NCBI GenBank assembly: GCA_027575805.1
Contig: JANBPU010000093.1
Coordinates: 1 to 63,209 of the forward strand
From: Mycoemilia scoparia
Lineage: Eukaryota; Kickxellomycota; Kickxellomycetes; Kickxellales; Kickxellaceae
DNA: 63,209 nucleotides
Direction: 5' to 3'
A program made the position numbers and the translations under genes. This document shows, piece after piece, positions 1 through 12,198 of the stretch; position 1 is the first letter of the stretch; the number at the start of each line of letters is the position of its first letter. A model generated the notes under the pieces. The model made no database searches. It saw only the letters and a list, made by a program, of their open reading frames with translations, and was not told the origin of the DNA.

Positions 1-458
1 TTCAACATCTTGGGCTGCTGAAAGGTCGACAAGCTTATTTGTAATCAAAGAGTTGACATTGCTATTTAGTAGAGATCATGGCTATAAATCTAGTGAGATA
101 TATATTTGAAATACAGTATCTTACCATGCGAGCTGCTGGGTGCATTACTGACATGTTCTTGAGAATCGTAGCTCCATCATTTGATACTACAACTTCCTTC
201 TTTCCAGTCTCAATCATCTTGTCCATTCCTCTGGGACCAAGACTAGTACGAACAGCATTGGCAACAGCTATAAATGTAATCAATGCACAAACACTTTGTC
301 AGAATACTGCTAAAGACAGGGGCAGTAAAAGCTAGTTAGACTAAATTATTCAAATCTATACCTTTTGCTGCAATTATATTGCTCAATCGGACTTGTGTAG
401 GCTTGTCCTTGTCCCTAAAGGAATCGTTGGATTTTTTGGGCACACTAGATGTTGTCAT
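1..458 (-). CDS. CCT4: T-complex protein 1 subunit delta (CCT4), 5' part, cut by window edge
   Basis: This is the N-terminal part of the delta subunit of the cytosolic chaperonin CCT/TRiC, which folds actin, tubulin and other proteins in an ATP-dependent ring. Three exons are visible: 458-362, 267-125 and 33-1, with GT-AG introns that keep frame. The start is the ATG at 458; the first residues ([12 protein letters not shown]) resemble the short basic tail of CCT4. Exon 2 carries the conserved [17 protein letters not shown] stretch and the NDGATIL nucleotide-binding motif, followed by HPAARM; exon 3 continues as [11 protein letters not shown], so the GDGTT motif should lie just outside the window. 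The match to CCT4 rather than another CCT subunit rests on the [13 protein letters not shown] context and is strong. The gene continues beyond position 1. Confidence 0.95.
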
Positions 459-1709
459 TATATAAAATTTTGAGGTTTCTGCGACTATGTAAGATGGTAA
501 AATATATAAAAGTGTATAAAGTTATATCTCAAGTAAAAATAGTAAAGTATAGAAATTGGCTATACAGCTTATGGGAAAAATAGAATAAGAGATGAAAATA
601 AAATAACTGTGATACTATAAGCCAGAGTTATATGATGGAGTAGCAAAGGTTAAGTCTATTATAGGTGCCAATTTGTAGAAGAATGAAGGCTACAGAAACT
701 CAGGGAGCATTGAGAGTCATTTATAAATATTTAAAACAAGTCATCATAATTTGATCTCTGAAGTTTACAGGGTCCTCTATAAGTTCACAGAAATGTTTTA
801 GGGTTAAAGTAAATTTCAAAGCATTTTCACAAATATAATCTGCTCGTCTTTATGAGTATGTGCTATTGACAAGGATAACATCAAGCCATCCTTACTGATA
901 TTTTAATGCTTAGTTCATAGTACTTTTCAATTTCTTATATTCCCTTTTGGTAGCCAATTACGAAATTTCTGTTGAGACTGACTCTTTGGTAAATTGTTCC
1001 TAATAACAAAAATCTGTTTTATTTTCCCTGTTTGAAATGAATCTATTGTTCTAAATACCCCATTTATTGATAGTTTGTTAGATACTTTTCTTATTCATTG
1101 TTTATTTCTTCTATCATTAGTTTACTTGTGCTGTCTTTTTAAAATAAGCTTCTGCCAAGTTGACATAATAATAGAATATTTTCCTACACTATATTTTATC
1201 TATTTCTATTGCTCCAAATGGACCATCTAGTTAATCTTCTTTTATCCGGTTTCCATTATTGTGACATTATTGCCAGCAGGCTTCCCCTTTGCAAAGCATT
1301 ATATTAGGTTTGCTATTAATGGAAGGTTTACACACTTAAGTCACTCAATTCGCCGTTTAGTAAGTGTAGCTAGAAAAGGAAGTGGTGCTTTATTTATTTC
1401 AATGCTATCTCCCAAATACATTAATAGCAGCATTTAAATGTAAGCTAAATAATTAAAAAGGATATGGGTGATTATTTTTGAAGAGTGACCATTTTCTAAT
1501 AGACTCTGATCACTCATTTGGCCGTGATTGTCCCTTTAATCGTTGGCCACCAAAAGTCACCCTTCAAAAATTATGATCCATATGAACACAGCATAAAATT
1601 GCCAGTCACAAATGATCGACCGCTTTACTTTACTTTATAGGACCCATTTTTGTCTAAAGTTATATGAGAAGCCGAGTAAAAAGTATATATAGAGCATAGT
1701 GTGTATGTG
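459..1709. other. Intergenic region between CCT4 start and GYP1 stop
   Basis: The stretch is AT-rich and has no ORF with recognisable protein content. It contains the CCT4 promoter on its left side and one MITE-like element at 1461-1584. Nothing else could be supported. Confidence 0.6.
1461..1584. mobile_element. MITE-like element, copy 1 (family A)
   Basis: The copy is bounded by inverted arms: the left arm reads ATATGGGTGATTATTTTTGA and the right arm, read in reverse complement, CATATGGATCATAATTTTTG followed by AAGGGTGAC. The inner part holds the family's conserved TTTGGCCGTGATTGTCCC block and a GGCCACCAAAAGTCACCC block next to the right arm. It lies 126 bp beyond the GYP1 stop codon. Confidence 0.85.
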
Positions 1710-3846
1710 CTATTGCGTTTGTGTTGTGGTAAAGTGTTGTGGTGAAGAGTCATAAAGATACTTGTACATGTAAGCTTCGGAAAGAATAAGCTCGATGTCC
1801 TTGTGTGTCCAGTCTGATGTTGGTGGGCTCTGTAAAAATATTATCAACTCTTGAAAGTCCTGGTTAGTCAGGGTGTTGGCCCATTTAAGAAGAAATGCCG
1901 CACATACGTATATATGGAATTCGGAAAATCCGTCTGTTTCTGCCAAATACGTATCCCACATTCGAACCGTGTTGTTCAGTGAAAACTCGCGGACCAGTAA
2001 ACAGTTGATCCAGCGGAATGCAAACTGTATAAACTCGATTCCTTGGGACTCTAGATGTTTGGTCAATTTCCCTATGTTTAAAAGTACAGATTATTCATAT
2101 AAGATGAGACTTTGTTATCAGAAAATGTTCTGGATATATATATATATATATACACATATGAAATTAGTAGTATTATTTTGTTCTTTTTGGACTTACCATT
2201 GATCCTTTCAACAAGATCTTTGAGCTTTACTATTTGTCTTTGAATGCCAGGTTGGGCGTGTGTGTAATTGTCTTGGATTCGATCAAGCAGTTTGGAGAGA
2301 CACCAGAAACTGTCGGCCTCAACCTTATCAATCACTGGCTGGGGCAGCTGACTTGGCTTGCAGGTATTTGGATCAGCATCTAATTTGACATAGGTTGGAA
2401 TATAAAAATGGGGTTAATAATGGATCCAGTCTCACAAATGTGGGTAAAACAGTAATCCTAGAGCACACTTGCCTATATATGGTGAAAGAAAGACAACGTA
2501 GAAGGGAGTCACAAGGTCATTGATACCTTGGACATATCCACTAGCCGGATGTCTTATGGCCCAGCAATATAGGACTCGCGAAAGGGACTATATGAGAATA
2601 CGATAGCAAGATATAAAGTTGGTCGCTATCCAAAGGCAGATTGTGTTGATTGTCTTATAATATATAGTGCCTATATCTGGCTACCAACCTTTTGAATTTT
2701 CTCATGCCTAAACAGCTTTGATACCGGTACAGTTCGTGGGACATCGATGGATATCTGGTGCCAGAGTTCAGAGTCTAATGCCGATTCTCCTTTAGAAAAC
2801 GTCTGAGTTGCCCAGTCATTGTACTCTTTCCTTTTGCGCTCTAATGTTTGTTCTCTTCTACTGGCATTGCATGGAAGGTAGCCCTATTATGAAGAAGGTG
2901 AAGAACAAACAGACAAGGGAGGAGGCTTAAGTTTGGGGACTGTGACAATAGGCGTGTTAAAATGTAAAACACCATTATATAATTCCATTCAGGTGAGTAC
3001 AATGTCGTACCAGCAATATTTGCCATGCCATTGAGCGATGGCGATCAGGAATACCATTCCAGCTGAGCTTTCTCAGTTCATCAGAATCTACGTTTGCACT
3101 GCTGAGGATCTTTGTAAATTTCTCTTCTCTGGTCAAGTTTACTGGTAGCTGAGCAGCGCTGTCAGCAAGTGAGTTTGTCCGGGATATAGACAATCTGCTT
3201 ATCGAGGCATTTAAATCCATCGACTGGCGTGAGGTGGCAGATGCTGTCCTTGATATGGATGGGACATCCGGCGGCTGAATTCCCGAATTGGAAGAGTTGT
3301 TTGACCCAGCTCTCTTTCTAATAGCATCATCTCTTCTACAGTTTGCATTTAATAGCAACTTAGCGGTAGTTTGTGGGAGTTTTAGACACCAGAGAGTAAT
3401 ATAGTACCGTGAGACTGTGCCATGAATCTACTATCCTATGCTTACCGAGATTGTATAGATGGCGTCCCTGGCCTTGATCCGTGCCTACTAGAAGCAGAGC
3501 TGAGGGGCTGGTCGAAATATGATGTTCCTGGAGACAGTGCTGGAGGCGAGGCTATCCATGAGGTCCGCTTACAGACGTCTATTTCCTTCTTTTCATCTGT
3601 AGTCTTCATATACACCCTGGGTATTCATGTATAGTTTCCATTACCATTGTTAGTGGTGAATAAATACAGAGCAGCAGCAGTGGGAAAGGGGCTTCCTGGA
3701 CATCACCTTCCTCCCCCAGAATTTGAAATTGCTGCAAATGCCTTGAAGACTTACCTAGCAGGAGCATATACCGGCATGCGCTTCCAAAAGCTGCTGGTGG
3801 CTGTGGGTGTCGGGCTGGCTATGTTGTTGCTGTTGTTCGATGCCAT
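1710..3846 (-). CDS. GYP1: TBC-domain Rab GTPase-activating protein, TBC1D22/Gyp1 type
   Basis: Gyp1-type proteins accelerate GTP hydrolysis by Rab/Ypt GTPases (Ypt1 at the yeast Golgi). Seven exons join in frame: 3846-3755, 3616-3446, 3335-3011, 2883-2689, 2587-2473, 2379-2197 and 2071-1710, giving 480 residues. The N-terminus has the family's SFWKR motif, then a Ser/Pro-rich linker, then the TBC domain from about residue 150. Both catalytic fingers are present: the arginine finger in ISIDVPRT and the glutamine finger in SGYVQGIND. The C-terminal half (EADSFWCLSKLLD, QFAFRWINCLLVRE, LWDTY-like RMWDTYLAE) is typical of TBC1D22. The intron between exons 4 and 5 starts with GC (gcaagt) rather than GT; using it gives the only in-frame join seen. 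The start ATG at 3846 was chosen because the first exon carries the conserved SFWKR motif. Confidence 0.93.
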
Positions 3847-4342
3847 TTTCTCACAGAAAAAAGCGAAAAAAGAGCAAGGATGCCACTAAAGGCAGCATAG
3901 CAAGGCTACTATTCCTATGCATCCTTCATTACGGGGACCTGTTTATGGGATTACCCGATTTTTATGCTGTGACTATACTTGACTGCTAGAAAACAGTATG
4001 GTTTGAAACACCTTTCAAACAGGATGAGCTAGTGCGCATTTATAGAGATAAATCCTGTTCGATCCCGGACCACAATGGCAGAGGCCAAGCCCTTGCTATG
4101 AAGGACAGCCCCATATACAGCCATCTGTGCCATTTCCTAGTATTTACATTTATGCATTAAACATCGAGATCCAGAATATTTATGCAAGAATTTCTTATCG
4201 TGAATGTTAGTAGAAAGGAAAGCAAGTTATCTAGACAACTTTAGAGCCGCTAAAATATGAGCGCTGTGTTGGCATTCATTTGATATTGTCAGTCAAATAA
4301 GTGCTTTTTTATATAAAGCTCTCTGCCATAAAGAAATAGTGG
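3847..4342. other. Intergenic region, GYP1 promoter side
   Basis: This is the upstream region of GYP1 and downstream region of the UBX gene. I see no conserved protein, RNA gene or repeat in it. Confidence 0.5.
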
Positions 4343-5651
4343 CTACTTTTCAAGGACTAGTGCCGCGCGGGGAGCCAGTCCAAGTTCGCCCAAAGTCTTT
4401 GAATCATCGTCTAGCTTCTGTCTGGGGAAGGGGGTATACAGATCGAACTCCCCATATAAAAGCTGGGTCTTTTCAGCAATCCAGTTTCGGACATCGGATA
4501 TTTTGTTGCTACTCTCAAATGTGTTGTTGAGCGGCGACTTTCCGGCAATTCTGACCTGGATTTGGGCTTTTCCCGAAGAACCGGCGCTGCTAGGCTTTGC
4601 TGCTTGTTTATTGAGAATGGATCCAAGGCCAGCCGCAACACCTCCAGCTCCCGAAGCCACGGCCTTCTTCTCTTCCTCTCTTTTGCGCTGCCTTTCGAGC
4701 TTGTCAAGTTCAAGCTGCTTCAATATTTGTTGTTTGGCGATATTGTCTTCCTGGCGCTGCTGACGTTGCAATTTAGCTAGTCTCATGGCCTCGCTTCTCT
4801 CATATTCCTCCCTAGCCCTTGCTAAATCCTTTCCCTTTGTTCTGCGCATTATTTCCTCCTCCTTCTCGCGCTTCTTCTCTTCTTCCTCACGCATCTTTCT
4901 GCGAAGCTCAGCCTTTTCTTGTAGCTCCTTCAGCTTGGCTTGCTTTTCTTCTTCTGTGAGTGGTTTGATTTCCTCGGTCGACTGAGAGAATTTTGAATGG
5001 CCGGTTTTGATTGCGTGGTTTTGGGCGCCCTGCTCTAATTAAACGCAACATTTATATACGTTTAGTAGTTGCACAAATTCTTTGAAACAGGCTGTGTTAT
5101 TGGCAATTGTCTCACCTGTTCTCAGGGACTTTCCGCACTCGTCGCACTTCAACGATTGTGCTATTTCTGTTTCAGTGGTTTCTGGCTCTAAATGTATCAA
5201 CCAGTGTATGTGGGATGTTATTTTAATCAAGCTTTGTGATTGTGTGGAATCTGCGAAGCTCTGATATTCATTGAATACATACTTTCGTCCTTGGGGGTGG
5301 CTTCGGCTGTGGTTTGCTCAACAGGCTGGTCCTTTTCTTCGCTGCCGTCATCAGGATGCGAGCACAGCCTAAGGGTCAAAGAATAGTATGATGTTATTTT
5401 AACCTGGCTATAAGTTCCTAGGCTGGTTTGTATATTCTTGTGGTAATGTGTATACATACCAATCCAGTGCAGGCTGCAGCCCTGAGCCCTTGGTTTCTTT
5501 TATCGCCTTTTCGCTGTTTTTATATATAGTGTGTTAGTAGATGGGATAGTGGGGGCTGTTATTAGGTATTGTCTTGAATGTCGTGACTTCCTTACACTCT
5601 ATCAGCCGTGAATCCCATTTGGATGAGCGTATCCTTATCGCTAGCGGCCAT
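4343..5651 (-). CDS. UBA-UBX domain protein, UBXN1/SAKS1-like p97/Cdc48 cofactor
   Basis: The protein is predicted to bind ubiquitin through its N-terminal UBA domain and the Cdc48/p97 ATPase through its C-terminal UBX domain. Five exons join in frame (5651-5596, 5513-5460, 5368-5283, 5187-5116, 5034-4343) to give 319 residues, close to human UBXN1 (297). Residues 1-45 form a UBA domain (LIQMGFTADRVEKAI, then ALDWLCSHPDD). A CDECGK pair and the block HAIKTGHSKFSQSTEEIKPL are diagnostic of the UBXN1 family. A long charged coiled coil (about residues 130-225) precedes the UBX fold (QIQVRIAGK, then DVRNWIAEKT and a YTPFPRQKL stretch). The FPR-type turn that inserts into p97 appears as PFPRQ. The start has a clear ATG followed directly by the UBA. 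Confidence 0.92.
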
Positions 5652-6052
5652 TGTTACTGTGAGAGAGTGGTTATAGTTGTGTAGAACAAGTGCAAAAAAT
5701 CGCTTTGTAATCAATTAAACAATTATTGGAGGGAGCCATGTATAATATAAGCTGTAACCTTGTCCTATTACAATAATGGGATTCGATTTAAATTTATTTT
5801 CTAGACAAAAAGGCATAAATGTAATTTGGTAAACACAATTTTTTGTGTATGTGGCATATGGCTACCTCCCTAGAAATAATAATAAAATATCTAATCATCA
5901 GACAAAAACACATAAATAGCCGACACACTAAAAAGCAAATAGTTATCACATCAAATTGATATAATATTCATCACTAGGGATAAAATATCTCTGGATGTTT
6001 GGCCTCAGCGTCTAGAGCGACATCTACTTTTATGTTTCTATCCACCAGTTCG
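5652..6052. other. Intergenic region between UBX gene start and FHIT stop
   Basis: AT-rich spacer with no supported gene. It should contain the UBX gene promoter near 5652-5850. Confidence 0.5.
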
Positions 6053-6910
6053 TTATTCTGAAGTGTCCCATTGACCAAACAGCTTCCGCATTGCTAACGC
6101 TTCCTCAGCCTATTTGATGTTTTCAAAACAGAATAAATAAGTATTGCAGGCAGATGTATAGGAAAGATATATTGGCCAAGGCTGAAAAGTACCATTTCCC
6201 GGGCAGATCTGGGTGGCCTGGATTCGTTGTCTATTACGCTGCGAGGCTTGCTGTCTTCCAAGTCGCCATAAATATCGTCATTGTTCTTGTAGTCGCCTTT
6301 ATGGCGTGGAATGATGTGAAGGTGAACGTGAGGGACAGTTTGGCCGGCTTCCGGGCCATCCTATATACGCAGTTATAGATTAGTATTTTATAGCGGTGGC
6401 GCTGATGTGATCCGAGCTCTGGAGTCATAACTACAAATAACGTACCTGTATAGCCATGGTAAAGGCATCAGCTTTATAGTGAGATTCAAGAGCCTTGCAG
6501 ACCCGCTGACCTTGGGTGAACATGTCTGTGACCTCTTCGTGGGTGAGATCGTTGAACCTTCTGGTTAGTCTATTGGGAACGATCAAAACATCTAACATTG
6601 CTTGGGTGGTTTAGTATCCTGGGGGGAGGTCTCTTAAAAAGGCTGTCTAAGTGGCCCAAAGCATGCAATAGGCATAGGTATAAAATTTACTCACGTCCTC
6701 TATAAAATCCAGAGAATAAAAGACAACCGATCAGCAAAAAGCCCGGGTCATACCATATATGTTTGGAGATAGTAAGAACAAGAGCGATAAACAGAAATAT
6801 TAATCTTACGGGCGGATTGGCTTTAGGTTGACTAGCCCATATGTCAATTTTGTTCTCAGGAATGCCTGGGAAATAGGAATCCTGTGTGGTCCAAATGTCA
6901 GAGTTGTCAT
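6053..6910 (-). CDS. FHIT-like bis(5'-adenosyl)-triphosphatase (HIT family)
   Basis: FHIT/Aph1 enzymes split diadenosine polyphosphates such as Ap3A. Five exons join in frame: 6910-6810, 6699-6695, 6591-6446, 6360-6193 and 6109-6053, giving 158 residues (human FHIT has 147). The catalytic HIT motif HVHLH is at residues 95-99, at nearly the same position as in human FHIT, preceded by [10 protein letters not shown] and followed by IIPRHKGDY. Exon 2 is only 5 nt (AGGAC); it is needed to restore the conserved PGHVLIVP segment and to keep frame. The C-terminal [10 protein letters not shown] is completed by exon 5 ([11 protein letters not shown]), as in the helical tail of FHIT. The gene is divergent from the NUP50-like gene with 218 bp between their start codons. 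Confidence 0.92.
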
Positions 6911-7128
6911 TGCGATGAAATAGCTAAACACAGTTTCAATCCACTTTCAATTAAGGGTAGATTTGTGTCCACTCCACTCCACTGACATAACAAAGGCCAC
7001 TTTTATGGGTTGGCAAAATCAAAACAACAATCCCATCAAAAAATCAGAATTAACTTTTTTCTTTGTCTTGAACTTTCCCTACGCTGCTCTTGTTAACACT
7101 ATTTTAGACACCTTTCATAAATTTTAAA

Positions 7129-9033
7129 ATGGGTAAGCGGATTGCCGACAAAGAGCTTACACAGCTTAACCAGTTTGACGATGATAACAGCGACGACTAT
7201 TCGGGCGAGGGCGAATTTAAGCGGGCTAATGAATCTGAATTGTCTCGCAGAGTGTAAGTACCTGCTGCCTTCAATTTGTTTTTTAGCTAGTTTGCTCTCC
7301 GTGAAAATGGATATCAAAACCATAGATACTCTGTTTTGTATAGGATTAAAAAGCCAAAGTCCAGGTTAAAGAACGCTGGAGCAGGTGCATCAGCAGCAAC
7401 GACATCTGCATCAAACCCTGCCCCCAAAACCACCAGCCTGTTTTCTGGAATTTCAGGATTCGGAGCGCCCAAGGAAAACACAACCAGCTCAAGTAAAGGG
7501 CTTTTCTCCGGGATATCGCTTGGCTCCTTTGGTTCAACTCCTGGGTCATCAGGCTTCAGCTTTGGTAAGCCTGCCGAAAAGACTGAAAAATCATCCACAT
7601 TGTTTCCATCGGCACAGCAAAAGAGCGATACTAACAGCCAATCCACAACAAGCGCCACTAGTGATGGAAACCCGCTGTTTGGCACATCAAACAGCACAGA
7701 AAGCAGCGCTGTAGGCAAAAGCAATGCATTTGGAGGAACGCCTTTCTCGTTCCCATCATTCAAATCTGACGCAAAAGCCACTGATGACGATAAAAAGGGA
7801 TCCAGTGGAAATGAGGACCTAAAGAAACCTTATATGAAGCTACGTGGACTGAACGTATCATTTAAAAAGCACATCTCAGAAATCCTAGAAAATGATCCAT
7901 TCTGCGACATATCAGAGATTTTTGCAGAATACACAAAGTACCGGAAAGACATATCAGCAACCATTGACTCGAATTCTCAAAATATTAAAGACAAGAAGTC
8001 GACAGCAACAGAGACTTCGGCAACAGCAGTATCTACAAACTCACTATTCTCTGCAGGCGGCAGTTCAGAAAAGACCACTGCAAATAGTCTATTTGGATCA
8101 AGCGCCGGTTTCAGTTTGACATCGAACACCGCCAGCAGCAACCCAGATAGCACAAGTAAACCGGCCTTTGGATCGTCCTCCAGCTCCGGATTCCAGTTTG
8201 GATCAACGGCCACGGACGATAAAAAGGAAGATGTTACTGCTGCCTCCAAACTCGAATCCTCGTCATCTTCATCAATTTTCGGAAAACTTGGACCCAAGCC
8301 TGAACCATCCTCATCATCACCATTTGCATTCGGATCCACAGGGTCTGATTCTGCTCAAAAAACTGCCGGCTCTGGTTTCGGTTCTATGGACACAACTTCT
8401 GCACCGCAGTTCTCTTTCTCGAAATTGACTGATCAGAACACATCGTCCAGTCTGTTTGGAACCAGCACGGCGACACCATCTTTCGGCTTTGGTTCAAATT
8501 CAAGCACAACAACTGCCAATGCGGAAAATAGTACACAAAAGGAAGACGGCAGCAACAAGGATAGTTTTGGGGATGAAAAAGAAGTTGAAAGCAAATCTGA
8601 TAACGAAGAGGATAAGAAAGGTGGTGATGATGGCAATGCAGAATCTACTGCCACCACAAACACTACTACCGGAGAGGAAGGAGAAGTCACGGTGCATTCT
8701 GCTCGTGTAAAACTATATAAGTGGGATTCGAAGAATAAGAAATATTCCGACATGGGAGTAGGAAATCTCAAGATTAATGAAAGCGCTGACGAGGATGGTG
8801 ATGTGAAATACAAAGCAAGGCTTTTGTGCCGCCAGGAGGGTACCAACAAGATCACCCTCAACTGTGCGTTTTTCAAGACCATGCTGACCGAACACACTGA
8901 AGGAAAGAAGGAGGTTGGCGTCGTTGTAGTAGAGGAAGGAAGGCCTGTAAAGACACTTATCCGCATCAAGACGCCCGCCATGGCAAAGGAGCTATACAAT
9001 GCCATCATCTCCACAAAAGATAAGCTGGAGTAG
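7129..9033 (+). CDS. Nup50/NPAP60-like FG nucleoporin with Ran-binding domain
   Basis: Nup50-type proteins work at the nuclear basket and help importin-alpha/beta cargo release and Ran cycling. Two exons (7129-7253, 7344-9033) encode 604 residues. The N-terminus (MGKRIADKELTQLNQF, later RRVIKKPKSRLKNA) matches the importin-alpha-binding segment and basic NLS of Nup50. The middle is Ser/Thr-rich with many FG dipeptides (SLFG, FGFG, FGSS types) and a segment around residues 180-235 (KPYMKLRGLN, then FCDISEIFAEYTKY) that resembles the second conserved Nup50 region. The last 125 residues are a Ran-binding domain (EVTVHSARVKLYKWD, NLKINE, RLLCRQEGT, LNCAFFKTM). The first exon is short and was missed unless the intron at 7254-7343 is removed; the join is in frame. 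Confidence 0.92.
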
Positions 9034-9539
9034 ATTTATGTGTTGGCTATTCAGCCAGCCTCATTAGACCTTTTTAAATGGAAATTTTATAAATATGCAT
9101 ACGGTATAATGTGTGTATTTAGTTTATTCTCGGAATAGCCTCTTGGCATTGCTAGCTTACTATTGATAATATTGCTGAAAATCACAAAGTATTAAACAAA
9201 AATGGGTCCCCAAAAAACAATTATCAAAAAAATAAAATGAAAACATGGCAAAGTTTCGCTTGAAATTGAATGTATTATAGACAGAAATGGGGCTCTTGGC
9301 TTTGGGTCAATTTTTAGATAGCAATTTGCCATTTTTATTGTGATAATTTCACAGTGTATAAAACTTTAGAGTGGTTGTGGTAATGTAACTATACACACAC
9401 ACACACACACACACACAAAAGCACTTGCAATACTATAAAATAAATAACTTACATAAACCAATTATAGAGAAAAGTTAATAAAAATAAAGACTATAGCCAG
9501 GTTATAGATCTACTTACTATACTAATAAAGTGCTGCTAA
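9034..9539. other. Convergent 3' intergenic region
   Basis: Spacer between the 3' ends of the NUP50-like gene and the amino-acid transporter. It is AT-rich, holds an (AC)n run, and no gene is visible. Confidence 0.5.
9393..9416. repeat. (AC)n microsatellite
   Basis: Twelve AC units in an uninterrupted run in the convergent spacer. Confidence 0.95.
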
Positions 9540-11483
9540 TCAACCCTTGCTAGGCTTTGCGTTTTGAATATGAGATATAAGGCTGGTAATGCCAGACCAA
9601 GTGCCTGCCGTACAACAGTACAGACCAACAAGGATGACAAGGCTGCACCAGGCCCAAGTAAATATCGAAAGGGGACCTTTCTTGGACTGCAAAATGAGAT
9701 AAAACATGGCAGGAAAGACAAATACAAGTAGAGATTCGGCGAATGCGCCGATGAGCTGGACCAGATCGTCAAAGTACGGGCAGTAGTATGCTAGACAGAA
9801 GACGACAAGCATCATGAATGTGCGGAACAGGAATCGGCGTATTTTCTGCTCGGACCGAGGTCTGGTCACAGGGACAACGTTCAGGTCCTGTTCAAGATTC
9901 ATACATACACTGGCCATCATGATCGGGGCGGTCAGAATGGCATGGGCGGTGACCATGGAGTTAGCAATGATGAGTAGAGGCCCGGACTTCATGTTAAGGA
10001 AGACTGGAGATTTCGTGTCGGATGCATAGGCAGCGTAGCCCATCACTGCGACCAGGGCGTACATCAGGAAAACGGTGATCGAGGCCGATCCTTGGACACG
10101 CTCAAATGACTTGGGGTACTTCATTCCCCCTTCGACCTCGGGGAAAACAAAGTTTCCGCCGTATGAGAAGAAGATCGATGAAAGAGCAGTGGGGATTTTT
10201 TTGATGTCAATTGCCGTTAAATCAGGCATGTTTTCGCGGGCAACAATGTCGCGGCCACAGATGTACACAACAACAATGACCATAACGACCGTGCTTAGCG
10301 TGCTAAACATGCTAAGAATCGCAACCTCGTGGATGCTCTTCTTTATAACAAGGGGAGTCCAGGCAAACACGACGCATACTTTGATCCTACACGCAAAGGA
10401 ATGTATAAAACAAGAGGCTGCTGTTATATTGGCACATTGGTTAAAGTTATAGACAGGCAGGGAAAGATTTTGAGTATGTCTACACGACAACCCCTAGTTT
10501 ATGTATATTGGGGCCATATAAACCCCTAGCCAGAAAATCTGCTTACCAGAATCCAATGCTCAGGTGGGCGAACGAGGTATCTTGCAGCAGCTGGGTGATG
10601 TTCGTTGCAGTCAGCACAATAAACAACGAGGATGCGGCAGTCAGCGTCGCAGATTTGAAAAATGACACGAATTTCCTGCCCTTGGATCCAAAAGCCTCGT
10701 AAGCAACGTCGGAATAACCGTCTAATCGTATTCCACTGCAGCAAAGATGAAACACAAAGCGAAAGCAAACGGTTAGTAAGCGGTTTATATTAAGAATTAT
10801 GAACATTCCAAGATGCTACCTCTTGGCTGCTTTTACTACTACTGCCGCTTACTCCTTATAGTACAAGCATCGGACAGTGGCATTGGCAGTGAAATTCGAC
10901 ATAAGTGCTGCCAGAGCTATCAGAAATACTGCAGACCATCCGCCCTCGCTCAGCGCGTATGGCAGCTGCAATATGCCAGTGCCGGCAACAATACACCTAA
11001 ACGTAAGTTATTAGTCAGAACTCGGTTAAAAGAATGGCTTGGACCCTTTGTCCAGCAGAGTCAAGCAGCAAGATACCTACACAATGTTAAAGTACGTTGA
11101 CAGGTTGCTGGCCTTGTGTTCGCCGGGCTCCCCGATCTTGAGCCCATTGTCGCCATCACCACCCTCCTCAAAACCACGTAGGGTTCTAGGGGTGGATGCT
11201 AAGATACAAGCAAGCAGTGATAGTGTAAGATTTTAACAAAGGCCTTTTAAAGCAGTGCTCGGCGAAGAGATCATTCGGCAAAGTGCTTACCACCTTCAGA
11301 CTCGTCGTCGACATCGGCATCGTCCAAAAGCATGGTGTTGGAAGTAACGCTCATGGTATCATCGTCGTCATCATAGTCAACTGGGATTCTTTGTAGAGTT
11401 CGGCTGCTCTGGGCATCCTCCTCATCAGAGCCTCCCTCCCAGTAGTTGTAAATGCTGTTGAGCTCGTGGATGCTGGGCTCCAT
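9540..11483 (-). CDS. Amino-acid transporter, AAAP (AVT/SLC32-36-like) family
   Basis: Proteins of this family move amino acids across vacuolar or plasma membranes by proton coupling. Five exons join in frame (11483-11291, 11198-11081, 10996-10853, 10735-10547, 10386-9540) to give 496 residues. The first about 100 residues are an acidic, Ser/Asp-rich cytosolic tail typical of fungal Avt proteins. The transmembrane core starts at STYFNIVCIVAGTGILQLPYALSEGGW, the standard first helix of the family with its unwound GTG, and about ten further hydrophobic segments follow (for example FKSATLTAASSLFIVLTATN, LSTVVMVIVVVYI). The FSYGGNFVFPEVEGGMKYP loop is a hallmark of AAAP permeases. The substrate and membrane cannot be told from sequence; AVT1-type vacuolar transporters are the closest guess. 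Confidence 0.9.
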
Positions 11484-12198
11484 TTTAGAAATAACAGTCA
11501 CTATATATGTATGTGTATACTAAGACACTTGCGCTAAGAACACAGATACGCAAGCCAACCACCAAGTGACAACTGTTGCGATATTAAAAGAAATGAAAGC
11601 AGAAGAGACAGGCCAAGCCAAGACGTGGAATGCCAGAAGCCTCCGGAAGGGCTTTTATAAGGGATAGCAATGATAAATGGGCATGTTACTGATTGTATCA
11701 ATGTTGAGTGATGGAAATTCGCAAACCCAACATTCCCTCCTGGATACTGAATTCCGAATTGAGCAGCAATAGCACCAGCAACAGCGGCATCAAGCTACAA
11801 AGGTGCCAATAACATTAGCTTAGGCACAGCAATGGGGGAGTCTTAGTGGTGGTTTGTTCGGCGGCTTATTCAGCGGCTGCAACAGCAGAATAATGTTGCT
11901 ATTGGACATGCCTAAAAAATTCACAAGCAGATGTTGTTTTGGCACATAAAAAGAATTTGCTTTCCCCACCAAATAAAACACACATGCACACGCACTTTCC
12001 AACATTCCAAATTAGCTTATAGGCTGGCAAAAGTGGACAATACTCTGCCCAGCTCCGCAATTAATCTATAAGTGTGTGCCTACGCTGTTGGCTCAGCAAA
12101 AGCTACTATTATTGCCCTGATAGTATTCATACGCCACTTTGGAGCTTTGCATGGAGCTACATAATTCTGATTCCCAAACTGAGAACGCGTATAAATTA

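Noticed and set aside
3422..3634. 70-codon plus-strand ORF
   Set aside because: It is the shadow of GYP1 exon 2, which fits the TBC1D22 gene model on the minus strand.
4035..4100. Possible tRNA suggested by a GTTCGATCC-like T-loop
   Set aside because: The T-stem has a mismatch and no acceptor stem or proper A box could be found.
7314..7781. 155-codon ORF antisense to the FG region of the NUP50-like gene
   Set aside because: Low-complexity mirror of the Ser/FG-rich coding region with no domain.
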